Source: Curtobacterium pusillum (lineage in GTDB: Bacteria; Actinomycetota; Actinomycetes; Actinomycetales; Microbacteriaceae). Taken from it: 64,000 nucleotides of DNA. A program made the position numbers and the translations under genes. Positions 34,851-43,621 of the stretch are shown piece after piece. The stretch spans positions 1 through 64,000 of the forward strand of contig NZ_VEIY01000008.1 of NCBI RefSeq assembly GCF_007680845.1, given 5' to 3'. Every line of letters starts with the position of its first letter. Within the stretch, counting starts at the first letter, position 1. The notes beneath the pieces were generated by a model, which did not search any database, was not told the DNA's origin, and worked only from the letters and a program-made list of their open reading frames with translations.

Positions 34851-35192
34851 GCTCCTCGCCTGGACGTGATGAATCGGCTTGGCCGCGCTCTCGCGGACCC
34901 CACCCGCGCGCGCATCCTGCTCCGGCTTCTGGAACAGCCCGGCTACCCAGCGCGGCTCGCGGAGGAGCTACAGCTCACCCGCACGAACGTGTCGAACCAC
35001 CTCGCATGCCTCCGGGGATGCGGCATCGTCGTCGCCGTCCCAGAAGGACGCAGCACCCGGTACGAGATTGCGGACCCGCACCTCACTCGAGCCCTGGGCG
35101 CGCTGGTCGACGTGGTGGTCGCGGTCGACGATGGCGAGGACTGCACCGACGAGGACTGTGACGTCCCGCTGTGTTGTGGAGCCGGCGCATGA
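34839..35192 (+). CDS. cmtR: CmtR-type Cd/Pb-sensing ArsR-family repressor
   Basis: A 117-residue winged-helix protein. The helix-turn-helix is LAEELQLTRTNVSNHLACLRGCGIV. Cys57, Cys61 and Cys102 fall at exactly the numbers of the Cd(II)/Pb(II) ligands of Mycobacterium tuberculosis CmtR, and a further Cys-rich tail follows (CTDEDC, LCC). No ribosome site precedes the ATG, consistent with a leaderless message. Its stop overlaps the CDF transporter start by 4 nt. Confidence 0.88.
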   Translation: MLTIAPRLDVMNRLGRALADPTRARILLRLLEQPGYPARLAEELQLTRTNVSNHLACLRGCGIVVAVPEGRSTRYEIADPHLTRALGALVDVVVAVDDGEDCTDEDCDVPLCCGAGA

Positions 35193-35872
35193 GCGCCGCC
35201 GTGCAGCTCGGCACCGCGCTGACGGCCGCTCGCCGAAGCCTGTTGCAGCGGCGAGTGCGGTGGATCGTCGCCGCGACGATCACCTACAACGTGATCGAGG
35301 CCGTCGTCGCGATCGCAGCCGGCACGGTCGCATCCTCCACCGCGCTGATCGGCTTCGGTCTGGACTCGATCGTGGAAGTGCTCTCTGCCGCCGCAGTGGC
35401 ATGGCAGTTCGCCGGCCGTGACCCAGAGGCGCGAGAGCGCACCGCATTGAAGGTCATCGCGGGGTCGTTCTTCGGCCTCGCGCTCTACGTCACCGTCGAC
35501 GCCGCCCTCACGTTCGCCGGGCTCCGCGAGCCGGAGCAGAGCACCGTCGGAATCATCCTCGCCGCGGTCAGTCTGGCGGTCATGCCGTTCCTCAGCCTGG
35601 TTGAACGCCGTACGGGGAAGGAACTCGGGTCGGCGTCCGCGGTTGCGGACTCCAAGCAGACCCTCGTATGCAGCTACCTGTCCGCCGCGATTCTCGTTGG
35701 GCTGCTGTTGAATACGCTGTTCGGCTGGTCCTGGGCCGACCCGGTGGCGGGGCTCGTCGTGGTCGTCTTCGCCGTCCGGGAAGGTCTCGAAGCCTGGCGC
35801 GGAGACGCGTGCAAACAGCCAGTGTCGGCGCTTACAGGCGAGCGTGAAGTCGACGCCTGCGACTGCTGCTGA
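35189..35872 (+). CDS. Cation diffusion facilitator-like metal efflux protein
   Basis: A 227-residue membrane protein with five or six helices (TYNVIEAVVAIAAGTVASSTALIGFGLDSIVEVLSAA is typical of CDF helices 1-2, with the metal-site Asp in GFGLDS, and ADSKQTLVCSYLSAAILVGLLLN of helix 5). It lacks the long cytosolic C-terminal domain and instead ends in DACDCC. With CmtR directly upstream, export of cadmium, lead or zinc is expected. Similar cmtR-CDF pairs are often on mobile actinobacterial islands. Confidence 0.82.
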   Translation: MSAAVQLGTALTAARRSLLQRRVRWIVAATITYNVIEAVVAIAAGTVASSTALIGFGLDSIVEVLSAAAVAWQFAGRDPEARERTALKVIAGSFFGLALYVTVDAALTFAGLREPEQSTVGIILAAVSLAVMPFLSLVERRTGKELGSASAVADSKQTLVCSYLSAAILVGLLLNTLFGWSWADPVAGLVVVVFAVREGLEAWRGDACKQPVSALTGEREVDACDCC

Positions 35873-35881
35873 ATCAAAGGC

Positions 35882-35917
35882 GATCGTCCCGGTGGTCCAT
35901 CGGCTGCCGGACGATCA
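35882..35917 (+). terminator. Hairpin after the CDF gene
   Basis: GATCGTCC plus CGG on the left can pair with CCG plus GACGATC on the right (35882-35892 with about 35908-35917), one bulged base. It lies 10 nt after the CDF stop codon. No T-run follows. The left arm and loop include the 18-mer that recurs at 37387. Confidence 0.5.
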
Positions 35918-35981
35918 GTGATTGTTCAGCGGTCGCGGAAACGCCGCTCGCCGCTGAGCCGCCGCTGTGTCTTTGAAGCGG

Positions 35982-36365
35982 CTATGTGAAAAAGATGAAG
36001 GTGCCGACGCCGATCCAGGCGAGCCCGATGCTGGCCAGGGTTGCAAGGCTAGCGACGCTGGTTGCGATGACCGCTGACACTTGCTCTCTCCAGACGCGGA
36101 GAGAACTCGCCGCGAAACAGAGGGCAAGGACAGCGACAGGTAGGGTCGCGATCATCGCAGCGGCTTGGACGGTCGCGGTCCGACGATCACCGACCGTGGG
36201 CGGCAAGCTTCCGGCGTCGTAGTCGAATTGGGATGGCGGGGTCTGACTCGCGGGATCGAACGCGCCGGTCGCCAGGAGCACAGCGCCCCAAACGAGGATC
36301 ATTGCGATTGAGACGAGTGCCCGAACGTTGACCTGCTGTGACGGTGCACGCCCCCGAAGCCCCAT
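35982..36365 (-). CDS. Hypothetical small membrane protein
   Basis: A 127-residue protein with three hydrophobic segments (ALVSIAMILVWGAVLLATG; MIATLPVAVLALCFAASSL; VASLATLASIGLAWIGVGTFIFF). No family recognised. ATG 36365 has AGGG 8 nt upstream. The gene is oriented against its neighbours and lies inside the block bounded by the 18-bp repeats. Confidence 0.55.
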   Translation of the reverse strand: MGLRGRAPSQQVNVRALVSIAMILVWGAVLLATGAFDPASQTPPSQFDYDAGSLPPTVGDRRTATVQAAAMIATLPVAVLALCFAASSLRVWREQVSAVIATSVASLATLASIGLAWIGVGTFIFFT

Positions 36366-36549
36366 GCGCCGACCCTAGCGCGCCAGTCGACTGACCCTCT
36401 GATGAGCACCACCTGTCCGGTCGCGGATCGGCTAACGGACAAGTTTCAGGGCGGCCCAGTCTCAACGGTGCGCTACCGCTATGTTCATCCTGTGAGCCGA
36501 CCGAACGCGCTGTGGCCAGCTTCTTTGATGCTCGGAGCCGGGTGCTGAC

Positions 36550-36786
36550 GTGGGATCTGCGGACGCGATTCTCCGCGCAACGTCGATGGCGCTGGCGTGC
36601 GTGCTGGTCTTCGGATTGGTCTCGTGCGCCAGGGACTCCGGTCCAACGACCCCGTCAGCGTTGCACTACACCGACAACGGGCTGAAGATATGCGTCCCGA
36701 TCAGCACTCATCCCGATCTGGCAGTCGGCATCCGAGTGGACCCGCGCGGCGACCAGTCGATCATCATCAGTCGATCCAGACGGTGA
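36550..36786 (+). CDS. Short putative lipoprotein
   Basis: A 78-residue protein with a hydrophobic leader ending FGLVSC, a lipobox, then a small domain (LKICVPISTHPDLAVGIRVDPRGDQSIII). Start GTG 36550 with GGAG 12 nt upstream, or ATG 36586 within the leader. It may be a truncated form of a longer lipoprotein. Function unknown. Confidence 0.45.
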   Translation: MGSADAILRATSMALACVLVFGLVSCARDSGPTTPSALHYTDNGLKICVPISTHPDLAVGIRVDPRGDQSIIISRSRR

Positions 36787-36907
36787 ACTCTTCCGCACAC
36801 CGGCGTTCGGATGACAACCGGGATCTGCAACTGACCCACGACTCGTTCGAAGCTCAGACTCGCAGTGGGGCTACTTGCGCGCTTCGCCCCTGTGGAACCA
36901 TTCTCTC

Positions 36908-37369
36908 GTGATCCGACACTTCACGGTTCTGGTGACGGCCCTGCTGTGTCTTGTCCTCCTGACGTCCTGTGCGGCCACCACCAGCGAGGACACCGACGCT
37001 GCAGTTGGGCGATGGAGCAAGAAGGAGGCAGCCATCGTGGACGATGACCCCACGGCCGTCGCGGTGCTCTTCGCAGCGATCGATGGCGGCCACAGCCCGA
37101 GGGGAACTGCCATCACAACAGGCTTCGAGGAGTCGCAGACCATCGCCCGACTCGTTCTTTCCTGCTATGGAACAGGGACGATGGACGGGGTGCTCTCGGT
37201 GACGACATCGAAGGGGTCGTCGTCCACTGAATTCCCTGGTCTTCACTGCGCTGACGGGCCGCAGAGGCTGGAGATGCCCGCGAGTGCTGTCCGGAGCGTC
37301 GACAAGCTGAGCTTCCGGGCCACGAACAGTTCGCAAGAGAGCGCCTGGCAACTTGTTGCTCGTCGCTGA
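36908..37369 (+). CDS. Putative lipoprotein of unknown function
   Basis: A 153-residue exported protein. The leader from GTG 36908 ends LVLLTSC with Cys21 as lipid anchor; ATG 36875 in the same frame would add 11 residues to the signal. The mature part contains one cysteine pair (LVLSCYGTG and GLHCADG) and ends in a beta-rich segment (LSFRATNSSQESAWQLVARR). The organisation resembles small actinobacterial surface lipoproteins. No function assigned. Confidence 0.55.
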   Translation: MIRHFTVLVTALLCLVLLTSCAATTSEDTDAAVGRWSKKEAAIVDDDPTAVAVLFAAIDGGHSPRGTAITTGFEESQTIARLVLSCYGTGTMDGVLSVTTSKGSSSTEFPGLHCADGPQRLEMPASAVRSVDKLSFRATNSSQESAWQLVARR

Positions 37370-37437
37370 ATCACTCCTCGCTTGAGCGTCCCGGTGGTCC
37401 ATCGCCTATGGGTACGGGCTGCTCGTAGGCTTGCTGA

Positions 37438-38217
37438 GTGATCGCGCGTGTTCTTGGTTCTGGTCGTCCGCTCGTCGCCCTCCACGGCTTCGGGGTGGAC
37501 CACCGCATCATGCTGCCACTGGCGGACGCTGTGCAGGATCTACCTTGGCGGCTGGTGTTCCTCGATCTGCCGTGGGCCGAAGCCGCCGCGGTCACCGCAA
37601 CCGCGAAGAGCGCGGTCGACGTGGCCGACGAGGTACTCGCCGAGATCGACGCCCACCTCGGCGACGAGCCCTTCGCCGTCATCGGGAACTCCTTCGGCGG
37701 CATGATCGCCCGACATGTCGCCCACGAGCGCCGAGACCACGTCCTCGGCGTGGCGACCCTGGCTGGTGTCGTACATCCGGCACACGCAGACCGCGCCGTC
37801 CCCGAGCGCACCGTGCTGCACACCGAACCGTCCGTCCTGGAAGCCGCCGGCGACGCGCGAGAAGCGTTCGAGGAGGTCAGCGTCATTCAGGACGCTGCCG
37901 CGTTCACAGCGTTCGAGCGGTACGTGCTGCCCGGTCTCCGTGGCGCCGACCCTGCTGTGATGGACCGCATCGCCGCCGACTACGCGCTCGATGCCGTGCC
38001 GGAGGAGCGCCACCCGGAACCGTTCACCGCTCCGGCCCTGCACCTGTTCGGTCGGCAGGACGACGTCGTCGGGTACGAGGACGGGCTCGCACTCCGGGAC
38101 CACTACCCGCGAGGGAGCTTCGTCGTCCTCGATGCCGCTGGACACAACGTGCACCTCGAGCAGCCCGGGATCACCGCCGCCCTGGTCCGCGACTGGCTCG
38201 CGCGGATGGACCGCTGA
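37438..38217 (+). CDS. Alpha/beta hydrolase
   Basis: A 259-residue alpha/beta-fold hydrolase. VALHGFG gives the oxyanion loop, GNSFGG (about residue 83) the nucleophile serine, HLFGRQDDVV the acid region and AAGHNVHLE the histidine. Start GTG 37438, 34 nt after the second copy of the 18-bp repeat. It converges on the SDR gene. Substrate unknown. Confidence 0.82.
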   Translation: MIARVLGSGRPLVALHGFGVDHRIMLPLADAVQDLPWRLVFLDLPWAEAAAVTATAKSAVDVADEVLAEIDAHLGDEPFAVIGNSFGGMIARHVAHERRDHVLGVATLAGVVHPAHADRAVPERTVLHTEPSVLEAAGDAREAFEEVSVIQDAAAFTAFERYVLPGLRGADPAVMDRIAADYALDAVPEERHPEPFTAPALHLFGRQDDVVGYEDGLALRDHYPRGSFVVLDAAGHNVHLEQPGITAALVRDWLARMDR

Positions 38218-38282
38218 CCGATCGGGTACCGGAACGAGGCGCAAACTCCGCTCGACGGCAGCGGCCTGGCTCCGCCTCGTTG

Positions 38283-39212
38283 TCACAGGGGGAAAGCAAC
38301 CCCGGTGAGGCGCTCGCTCTCCGACCAGAGGCGGTCGGTCTCCGCCGCGCTGTCTGCGCCGCGCGGTATCCGGACGGGTCTGGGTGTTCCGGACGTCTGC
38401 ACACGGCCGGCCGGGCCGATGAACTGACCGGAGCGCACGCTGTCCGAGGTGGCCGCGTACAGCGACGGCCAAGCGGCACCGTCAGCAGAACCCATGAGGA
38501 ACCGCTCCATGACACGGGACAGGCGTTTCGCGATGGCGCCTTGGCTGTGCTGCTGCAACCCCGTCATGGCCGAGCCGGGGTGGACGACGACGGCCTCGAT
38601 GTTCGTGCCCGCGAGGTGCTGGGCGAGGTGCTCGGTGAAGACGATGTTCGCCCGCTTGGACTTCGCGTACGCCCCCATCGGCCGGTAGCGGCGTTCGCTC
38701 TGGAGGTCCACGAGCCTCCCGCTCGGCCACGTCCCTGCGATGGCGCTCACGGTGACGATGCGAGCGCGGGCCGAACGGCGGATCGCTGGCATGAGCTGCG
38801 CCGTGAGCGCGAAGTGTCCGAGGTGGTTGGTGCCGAATGTCATCTCGAAGCCGTCCTTCGCCGTGCGGCGTTCGGGCAGGTTCATCACTCCGGCGTTGTT
38901 CACGAGCAGGTCCAGCGTCCCGGAAGCCGCGATCGGTGCGGCGGCGTCTCGGATGGAGGACAGGTCGCTGAGGTCGAGCACCAACGTGTCGAGGAGCGCG
39001 GCGGGCACTGCACGAGTGATGGAGGCAACGGCTTCGTCGAGCTTGGCCTGCGTGCGTCCGGCGAGGATCACGCGCGCGCCGTGGGTTGCGAGCCACCGCG
39101 CTGTCTCGAGGCCGATGCCGCTGTTGGCTCCGGTGATGAGCGCGGTTCGACCGGTCTGGTCTGCGATCTGATCAGGAGACCACTGCGTGGAGCTCGATGT
39201 CGAGGTTGTCAT
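38283..39212 (-). CDS. Short-chain dehydrogenase/reductase
   Basis: A 309-residue SDR close to the retinol dehydrogenase/WW-domain oxidoreductase-like group. TGANSGIG is the cofactor loop, NNAG the structural motif, VTVSAIAG the catalytic Ser region and YAKSK the Tyr/Lys pair. Start ATG 39212 with GAGAAGG upstream is preferred over ATG 39245. TetR-like sites lie just upstream. Substrate unknown. Confidence 0.85.
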   Translation of the reverse strand: MTTSTSSSTQWSPDQIADQTGRTALITGANSGIGLETARWLATHGARVILAGRTQAKLDEAVASITRAVPAALLDTLVLDLSDLSSIRDAAAPIAASGTLDLLVNNAGVMNLPERRTAKDGFEMTFGTNHLGHFALTAQLMPAIRRSARARIVTVSAIAGTWPSGRLVDLQSERRYRPMGAYAKSKRANIVFTEHLAQHLAGTNIEAVVVHPGSAMTGLQQHSQGAIAKRLSRVMERFLMGSADGAAWPSLYAATSDSVRSGQFIGPAGRVQTSGTPRPVRIPRGADSAAETDRLWSESERLTGVAFPL

Positions 39213-39250
39213 GTTCACGCCTTCTCTAGAGAGACCAGTGGTCACCGACT

Positions 39251-39317
39251 ACTAACCGGATGGTTGATAACTAAACCGTAGAGCGCTTCGTCATGGCCGT
39301 CAACTGACTGGTTAGTT
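39251..39317. promoter_or_regulatory. Paired operator-like dyads before SDR gene
   Basis: ACTAACCGGATGGTTGAT (39251-39268) contains AACC-N4-GGTT, and AACTGACTGGTTAGTT (39302-39317) is a related imperfect dyad; ACTAACC and GGTTAGT are mirror images at the two ends. The gap is unusually AT-rich for this genome. Such words are typical of TetR/AcrR-like sites, but the only adjacent regulator is the XRE-type protein. Confidence 0.5.
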
Positions 39318-39364
39318 CTAACGGTGCTTCCGCCCCAGCCCCTCGCTCGCGACGGTGCCGGCGG

Positions 39365-40228
39365 TCAGCGCGTTCGCCGGTCCGCGATCGTCGTCGGACG
39401 GGTGATCCTGAGGAATTCGAGGAGTTCGGCGTCGGGTGAGCCTTCGGCCGCCGTGTAGACGAGGATGTTGAGATCGGCGCCCGGGACGGTCAACGTGTCA
39501 CAGTCCAGGATGATCTCGCCGAGGGGGTGCGAGACGAGTTTCCGGATGGAGCCGTGACGGGCGACCACACCTGAGTGCCACGTCTGCGCGAACTCGGTGT
39601 TGCCCAGGAGGTCGTCGATCAGTGCGGCGAGCTCGGCGTCTCGCGGGTACTTCCCGGTCGCCCAGCGAAGATCGGCGACGAGGTTCGCGCGATCCTGCTT
39701 CGAGTCGCCCATGGTGCGGATCGGGTGCGCTCCGAACCCGATCGGTCGGTCGCCAGGGAGGAAGGTCATCCGCGCCAGATTGGTCTGGTCGATCTCCGGT
39801 CCGTCCGGGACGCCCATGACGGCTGCCCACAGTGGCGACCAGGAGATGAGTGTCCAGTCGGCTGAGAACACGGCGATCGCCACGTCACCGAGCCGGACGA
39901 GCATGCGTTGCACCCCGACGGGGATGTAGTGCGAGATGGCGGCGTCGGTCGGAGGTTCGTGTCCAGCGAGCCGGAAGAGGTGGTCTCGCTCGTCCTTGGA
40001 CAGCAGGAGCGCGCGCGTCAGGGCACCCAGGACCGGCACGGACGGGCGGGCACGGCCCTGCTCTAAGCGGACGACGTAGTCCACGGACACATCGGCGAGG
40101 GCCGCGAGTTCTTCCCGGCGCAGCCCAGGCGTGCGGCGGTCACGTCCGGCCACCATCCCGACACTGCTCGGAGACAGACGCTCCCGCCACGTGCGGAGCG
40201 CCTGTCCCAGTGCGTCCGTCTCAGACAT
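39365..40228 (-). CDS. XRE-family regulator with MmyB-like ligand domain
   Basis: A 287-residue regulator. N-terminal helix-turn-helix (TPGLRREELAALADVSVDYVVRLEQGRARPSVPVL, about residues 32-66), followed by a PAS-like MmyB domain (FSADWTLISWSPLWAAVMG) and ATGKYPRDAELAALIDDLLGNTEFAQTWHSGVVARH. This class often sits next to, and controls, SDR genes; here it overlaps one and is 153 nt from another. Confidence 0.85.
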   Translation of the reverse strand: MSETDALGQALRTWRERLSPSSVGMVAGRDRRTPGLRREELAALADVSVDYVVRLEQGRARPSVPVLGALTRALLLSKDERDHLFRLAGHEPPTDAAISHYIPVGVQRMLVRLGDVAIAVFSADWTLISWSPLWAAVMGVPDGPEIDQTNLARMTFLPGDRPIGFGAHPIRTMGDSKQDRANLVADLRWATGKYPRDAELAALIDDLLGNTEFAQTWHSGVVARHGSIRKLVSHPLGEIILDCDTLTVPGADLNILVYTAAEGSPDAELLEFLRITRPTTIADRRTR

Positions 40229-41072
40229 CGGCGTCGACGACGGCGTCGGTGGAGACGGCGAAGTCGTGCCACTCGTCCGCGCTGTCGAGGAGTTGGTGGG
40301 CGCGGATCTCGAAGGAGTGCAACGCGTCCGTGCCCGCCGCGACCCGGGCCGGTGGGGCGTCGTGGTCCGCGAGGTGGATGATCGCGGCTGCGAACCGCAC
40401 CGGGTCGCCGGGCTGTTCGTGGTTCCGCTCCGCGACGAAGCTCCGGCGAGCGTGGTCGAGGGAACGGTAGTCGTCGATCTGGACGTCGCCGAGCCCGAGT
40501 GACGTCGGGTCGAGGAAGTCGGTGGCGAACTGGCCCGGGTGGACAGCCGTCACGGAGAGGCCGAACGGTGCCAGTTCGCGGCTCAGCGATTCCGACCAGC
40601 CGGCCACAGCGAACTTGGCGGCGCAGTAGATGGACCACCAGTCGGTGCCGACGAGGCCGAGGAGCGACGAGATGTTGATGATCCGACCTGCTCGCTGCGC
40701 GCGCATCGTCGGCAGGACGGCTCGGGTGACGTGGAACGTCCCGAAGACGTTCGTCTGGAACTGTCGCTCGATGCGGCTCGGCGACAACTCTTCGAACGCG
40801 CCGACTTGGCCGTAGCCGGCGTTGTTGACCAGGACGTCGATCCGACCGAACCGCTCGAGACCGTCCGAGACGACCTGCGTGGCGGCTTCGGCGTCGGTGA
40901 TGTCGAGCCTCGCAGTCAGGAGTCGGGCCTCGTCTCGGGGAAGCACCGCGTCGAGACGCTCGAGATCGCGGGCAGTCGCGATCACCTGGTCACCGGACTC
41001 GAGGGCGGCGCGAGCGATCTCCAGCCCGAATCCTCGTCCTGCGCCGGTGATCAGCCATGTCTTCGTCATCAT
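40221..41072 (-). CDS. Short-chain dehydrogenase/reductase
   Basis: A 283-residue classical SDR: TGAGRGFG near the start, NNAGYG, INISSLLG and YCAAK as the catalytic Tyr/Lys pair. Start ATG 41072 (or 41069) follows GGAAAGAG. Its last 8 nt overlap the XRE regulator start, so the two are co-transcribed. Reaction unknown; ketone or sugar reductions are possible. Confidence 0.85.
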   Translation of the reverse strand: MMTKTWLITGAGRGFGLEIARAALESGDQVIATARDLERLDAVLPRDEARLLTARLDITDAEAATQVVSDGLERFGRIDVLVNNAGYGQVGAFEELSPSRIERQFQTNVFGTFHVTRAVLPTMRAQRAGRIINISSLLGLVGTDWWSIYCAAKFAVAGWSESLSRELAPFGLSVTAVHPGQFATDFLDPTSLGLGDVQIDDYRSLDHARRSFVAERNHEQPGDPVRFAAAIIHLADHDAPPARVAAGTDALHSFEIRAHQLLDSADEWHDFAVSTDAVVDADV

Positions 41073-41222
41073 CGTCTCTTTCCGGGTCGATCTGATCGGT
41101 TGCTGCGACCAGTCTCGATCGGACTCGCCACGACTCGGTGGGACAGTTCCTGCCACCCAGTGCCCTCGAGAACTCAGGGTGATCGTGATCGTCGGGATGG
41201 GGTGGGCCGTCGCGGTACGAGT

Positions 41223-41666
41223 TCAGCCCTCGGAGGCGGAAGCGCTGATCGTCACCGGCAGGTCCGCGCCCGACCCGTCCCCGTCGTGGCTGTGGACGCC
41301 GAGGACCGCCTCACCCGGCGGGAGGTCGTCGGGGAGCTCGAACCGCCCGTCGACCGTGAACTGCGGGCCCGAGGGCGTCGGACGTCCGAGCAGCACCGTT
41401 CGACCCGTCGCGTCCGGGGTGATCGTCACCGTGACGTCGTCGGACGGCCGGAAGGTCCCGCCGGTGTCCTCGCAGATGCGGTACAGCCACTCGACTCGGA
41501 GGTTGACGGAGCCGCTCGGTCTGAGATCGGACGAGTCGCGGAGCTCGATGGACGTGCCCGCGCAGGACCCGGACGCACCACTCTGAGCGGCGCACCCGGC
41601 CAACGAGGCGCCGGCCACCACGAGGGCCACCACGCCGACCACCGCGCGACCACGTCCCCACCGCAT
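41223..41666 (-). CDS. Putative secreted lipoprotein
   Basis: A 147-residue protein with a signal ending ASLAGC (Cys25). The mature part is beta-rich (SVNLRVEWLYRICEDTGGTFRPSDDVTVTITPDATG) with two further cysteines, possibly a disulfide. Start ATG 41666 gives a standard leader. No family recognised. Confidence 0.6.
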   Translation of the reverse strand: MRWGRGRAVVGVVALVVAGASLAGCAAQSGASGSCAGTSIELRDSSDLRPSGSVNLRVEWLYRICEDTGGTFRPSDDVTVTITPDATGRTVLLGRPTPSGPQFTVDGRFELPDDLPPGEAVLGVHSHDGDGSGADLPVTISASASEG

Positions 41667-41749
41667 GCCGACATCACACCACGGACCGCGGATCGGGCAG
41701 GTCACGATCGTGTTGCGCCTCAGCGACCCACGGCCGGTAGGTTCGGCTC

Positions 41750-42283
41750 GTGGGGAACGAACGCGCCGACGACCAGCCCGAGCACGATCCGTACGCCAGG
41801 CGTCCCGGCTACGTCACGAACGCCTCCGGCCGTACGGACCAGGTCACGACGGCAGCGGCGTTCGGTGTGGGTGCCGGACTCGTGACCTCGTTCGTGCTCG
41901 GCTTCTTCCACGCGGTCGAGTGGGTCTCGTGGTCAGCGTCCGTGCTCGTCGGGGTCGTGGTGTGGCTGCTGCTCCGCGCGCGCCAGCGTCGACTGGACCG
42001 GCGCGAGGGGCGGTCGCCCGACGCCGTCGCGCACGCTCGGGACCGGGCGATCGCCGAGGCGAACGGCGGCCGCCGCTTCTTCGTCGCGCCGAACCCGGTC
42101 GTGGTGATCGTGATGGGCGGCATCTTCCTCGCACTCGGCCTGCTGTCGCTCGTGCTCGGTGACCTGTCGGTCCACCGGGTGGTCGTGTCGACAGTCCTCG
42201 TGGCGTGTGCCGCCTTCTTCATCGTCCAAGGCATCGGCACCCTGGTCGTGCGGCGTCGCAGCGACCCGACCCGCATGCGCTGA
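41750..42283 (+). CDS. Uncharacterised four-helix membrane protein
   Basis: A 177-residue protein with two hydrophobic helix pairs (TTAAAFGVGAGLVTSFVLGFF / VSWSASVLVGVVVWLLL and VVVIVMGGIFLALGLLSLVLG / VVVSTVLVACAAFFIVQGIG) and a basic cytosolic loop. Start GTG 41750. It converges on the rhamnose operon end. Function unknown. Confidence 0.65.
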   Translation: MGNERADDQPEHDPYARRPGYVTNASGRTDQVTTAAAFGVGAGLVTSFVLGFFHAVEWVSWSASVLVGVVVWLLLRARQRRLDRREGRSPDAVAHARDRAIAEANGGRRFFVAPNPVVVIVMGGIFLALGLLSLVLGDLSVHRVVVSTVLVACAAFFIVQGIGTLVVRRRSDPTRMR

Positions 42284-42295
42284 CGAGCCGGCCGG

Positions 42296-43621
42296 TCAGC
42301 CCCGCGCGATCGGCGTCAACCGCTGCAACTGCGTCACGTGCCCCGGCTCGAGCTCGTCGAGCGACGCCACCCCGAGCAGCCGCATCGTCCGCTCGATCTG
42401 CTCGGACAGGATCTGGATCATCCGGTCGACCCCGGCCTCGCCCCCCGCCATCAGCCCGTACAGGTAGGCCCGGCCGACCATCGTGAACTTCGCGCCGAGG
42501 GCGACCGCGGCGACGATGTCCGCGCCGGACATGATGCCCGTGTCGAGGTGCACCTCGGTGTCCTGACCGACCTCCTTCACCACGGACGGCAGGAGGTGGA
42601 ACGGGACCGGAGCGCGGTCGAGCTGCCGGCCGCCGTGGTTCGACAGGGTGATCCCGTCGACGCCCATGTCGGCCAGGCGCTTGGCGTCCGCCAGGGACTG
42701 CACGCCCTTGACGACGACCTTGCCCTTCCACTGCGACCGGATCCACGCGAGGTCCTCGTAGGTGACGGTGGGGTCGAACATGTGGTCGAGGAGCTCGCCG
42801 ACGGTGCCGGACCAGCGGTCGAGCGAGGCGAACGCGAGCGGCTCGGTGGTGAGGAAGTCGAACCACCACCAGGGTCGGGGGATCGCGTTGACGATGGTCT
42901 TGACGCCGAGCTGCGGCGGGATCGAGAACCCGTTCCGCTTGTCCCGGAGTCGAGCGCCGGCGACGGGGACGTCGACCGTCACGAGCAGCGTGTCGAAGCC
43001 GGCCTTCTCCGCGCGGGAGACCAGCGCCATCGACTTCTCGCGGTCCTTCCACATGTACAGCTGGAACCAGTTGCGCCCGTTCGGGTTGGCGTCGCGGACG
43101 TCCTCGATCGCGGTGGTGCCCATCGTGGACAGGGAGAACGGGATGCCGGCGCGTCCGGCGGCTCGGGCACCGGCGCGCTCGCCCTCGGTCTGCATCATGC
43201 GCGTGAACCCGGTCGGGGCGATGCCGAACGGGTACGCAACAGGGGCACCCAACACCGAGCGCGAGGTGTCGACGGACGACACGTCACGCAGGATCGCGGG
43301 CGTGAACTCGATGTCCTCGAACGCCTGACGGGCCCGGGCGAGCGAGATCTCCGCCTCGGCAGCGCCCTCGGTGTAGTCGAAGGCGGCACGAGGGGTCCGG
43401 CGGGCCGCGATGTCCCGGAGGTCCCAGATGGTGAGCGCCTGGTCGAGCCGACGGCGACGCGCGTTCAGGTCCGGCTTCTTGAACTGCATGAGCGGCGCCA
43501 AGTCACGCACGGTCGGCAGCTGCCGCTTGACGCGGGCCCGCGCGGAGGACGCGGGCCCCGTCGCAGCGGCGGGTGCTCCGGTCGCGGGGTCGACACGGCG
43601 CTGGTCATCGGTCGAGGTCAT
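42296..43621 (-). CDS. lldD: L-lactate dehydrogenase / alpha-hydroxyacid oxidase (FMN)
   Basis: A 441-residue FMN enzyme of the alpha-hydroxyacid dehydrogenase family. Visible: [78 protein letters not shown] (catalytic His and substrate Arg) and [11 protein letters not shown]. It would oxidise L-lactate to pyruvate. Its start overlaps the rhaB stop, so it belongs to the rhamnose operon, where L-lactate arises from L-lactaldehyde. The N-terminal 40 residues are disordered. Confidence 0.88.
   Translation of the reverse strand: MTSTDDQRRVDPATGAPAAATGPASSARARVKRQLPTVRDLAPLMQFKKPDLNARRRRLDQALTIWDLRDIAARRTPRAAFDYTEGAAEAEISLARARQAFEDIEFTPAILRDVSSVDTSRSVLGAPVAYPFGIAPTGFTRMMQTEGERAGARAAGRAGIPFSLSTMGTTAIEDVRDANPNGRNWFQLYMWKDREKSMALVSRAEKAGFDTLLVTVDVPVAGARLRDKRNGFSIPPQLGVKTIVNAIPRPWWWFDFLTTEPLAFASLDRWSGTVGELLDHMFDPTVTYEDLAWIRSQWKGKVVVKGVQSLADAKRLADMGVDGITLSNHGGRQLDRAPVPFHLLPSVVKEVGQDTEVHLDTGIMSGADIVAAVALGAKFTMVGRAYLYGLMAGGEAGVDRMIQILSEQIERTMRLLGVASLDELEPGHVTQLQRLTPIARG

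Larger units (their letters stand above)
35885..37404. repeat. 18-bp direct repeats flanking a hypothetical block
   Basis: CGTCCCGGTGGTCCATCG is found at 35885-35902 and again, identical, at 37387-37404. Each copy lies shortly after a gene end that also shares GCTGAATCA (35868 and 37365). The 1.5 kb between them holds three small genes of unknown function and lower GC. The repeats may be recombination or insertion boundaries, or copies of one terminator. Confidence 0.65.

Noticed and set aside
36493..36549. Eighteen-codon frame ending in a lipobox-like GAGC
   Set aside because: Too short and stops right at the cysteine; probably chance.
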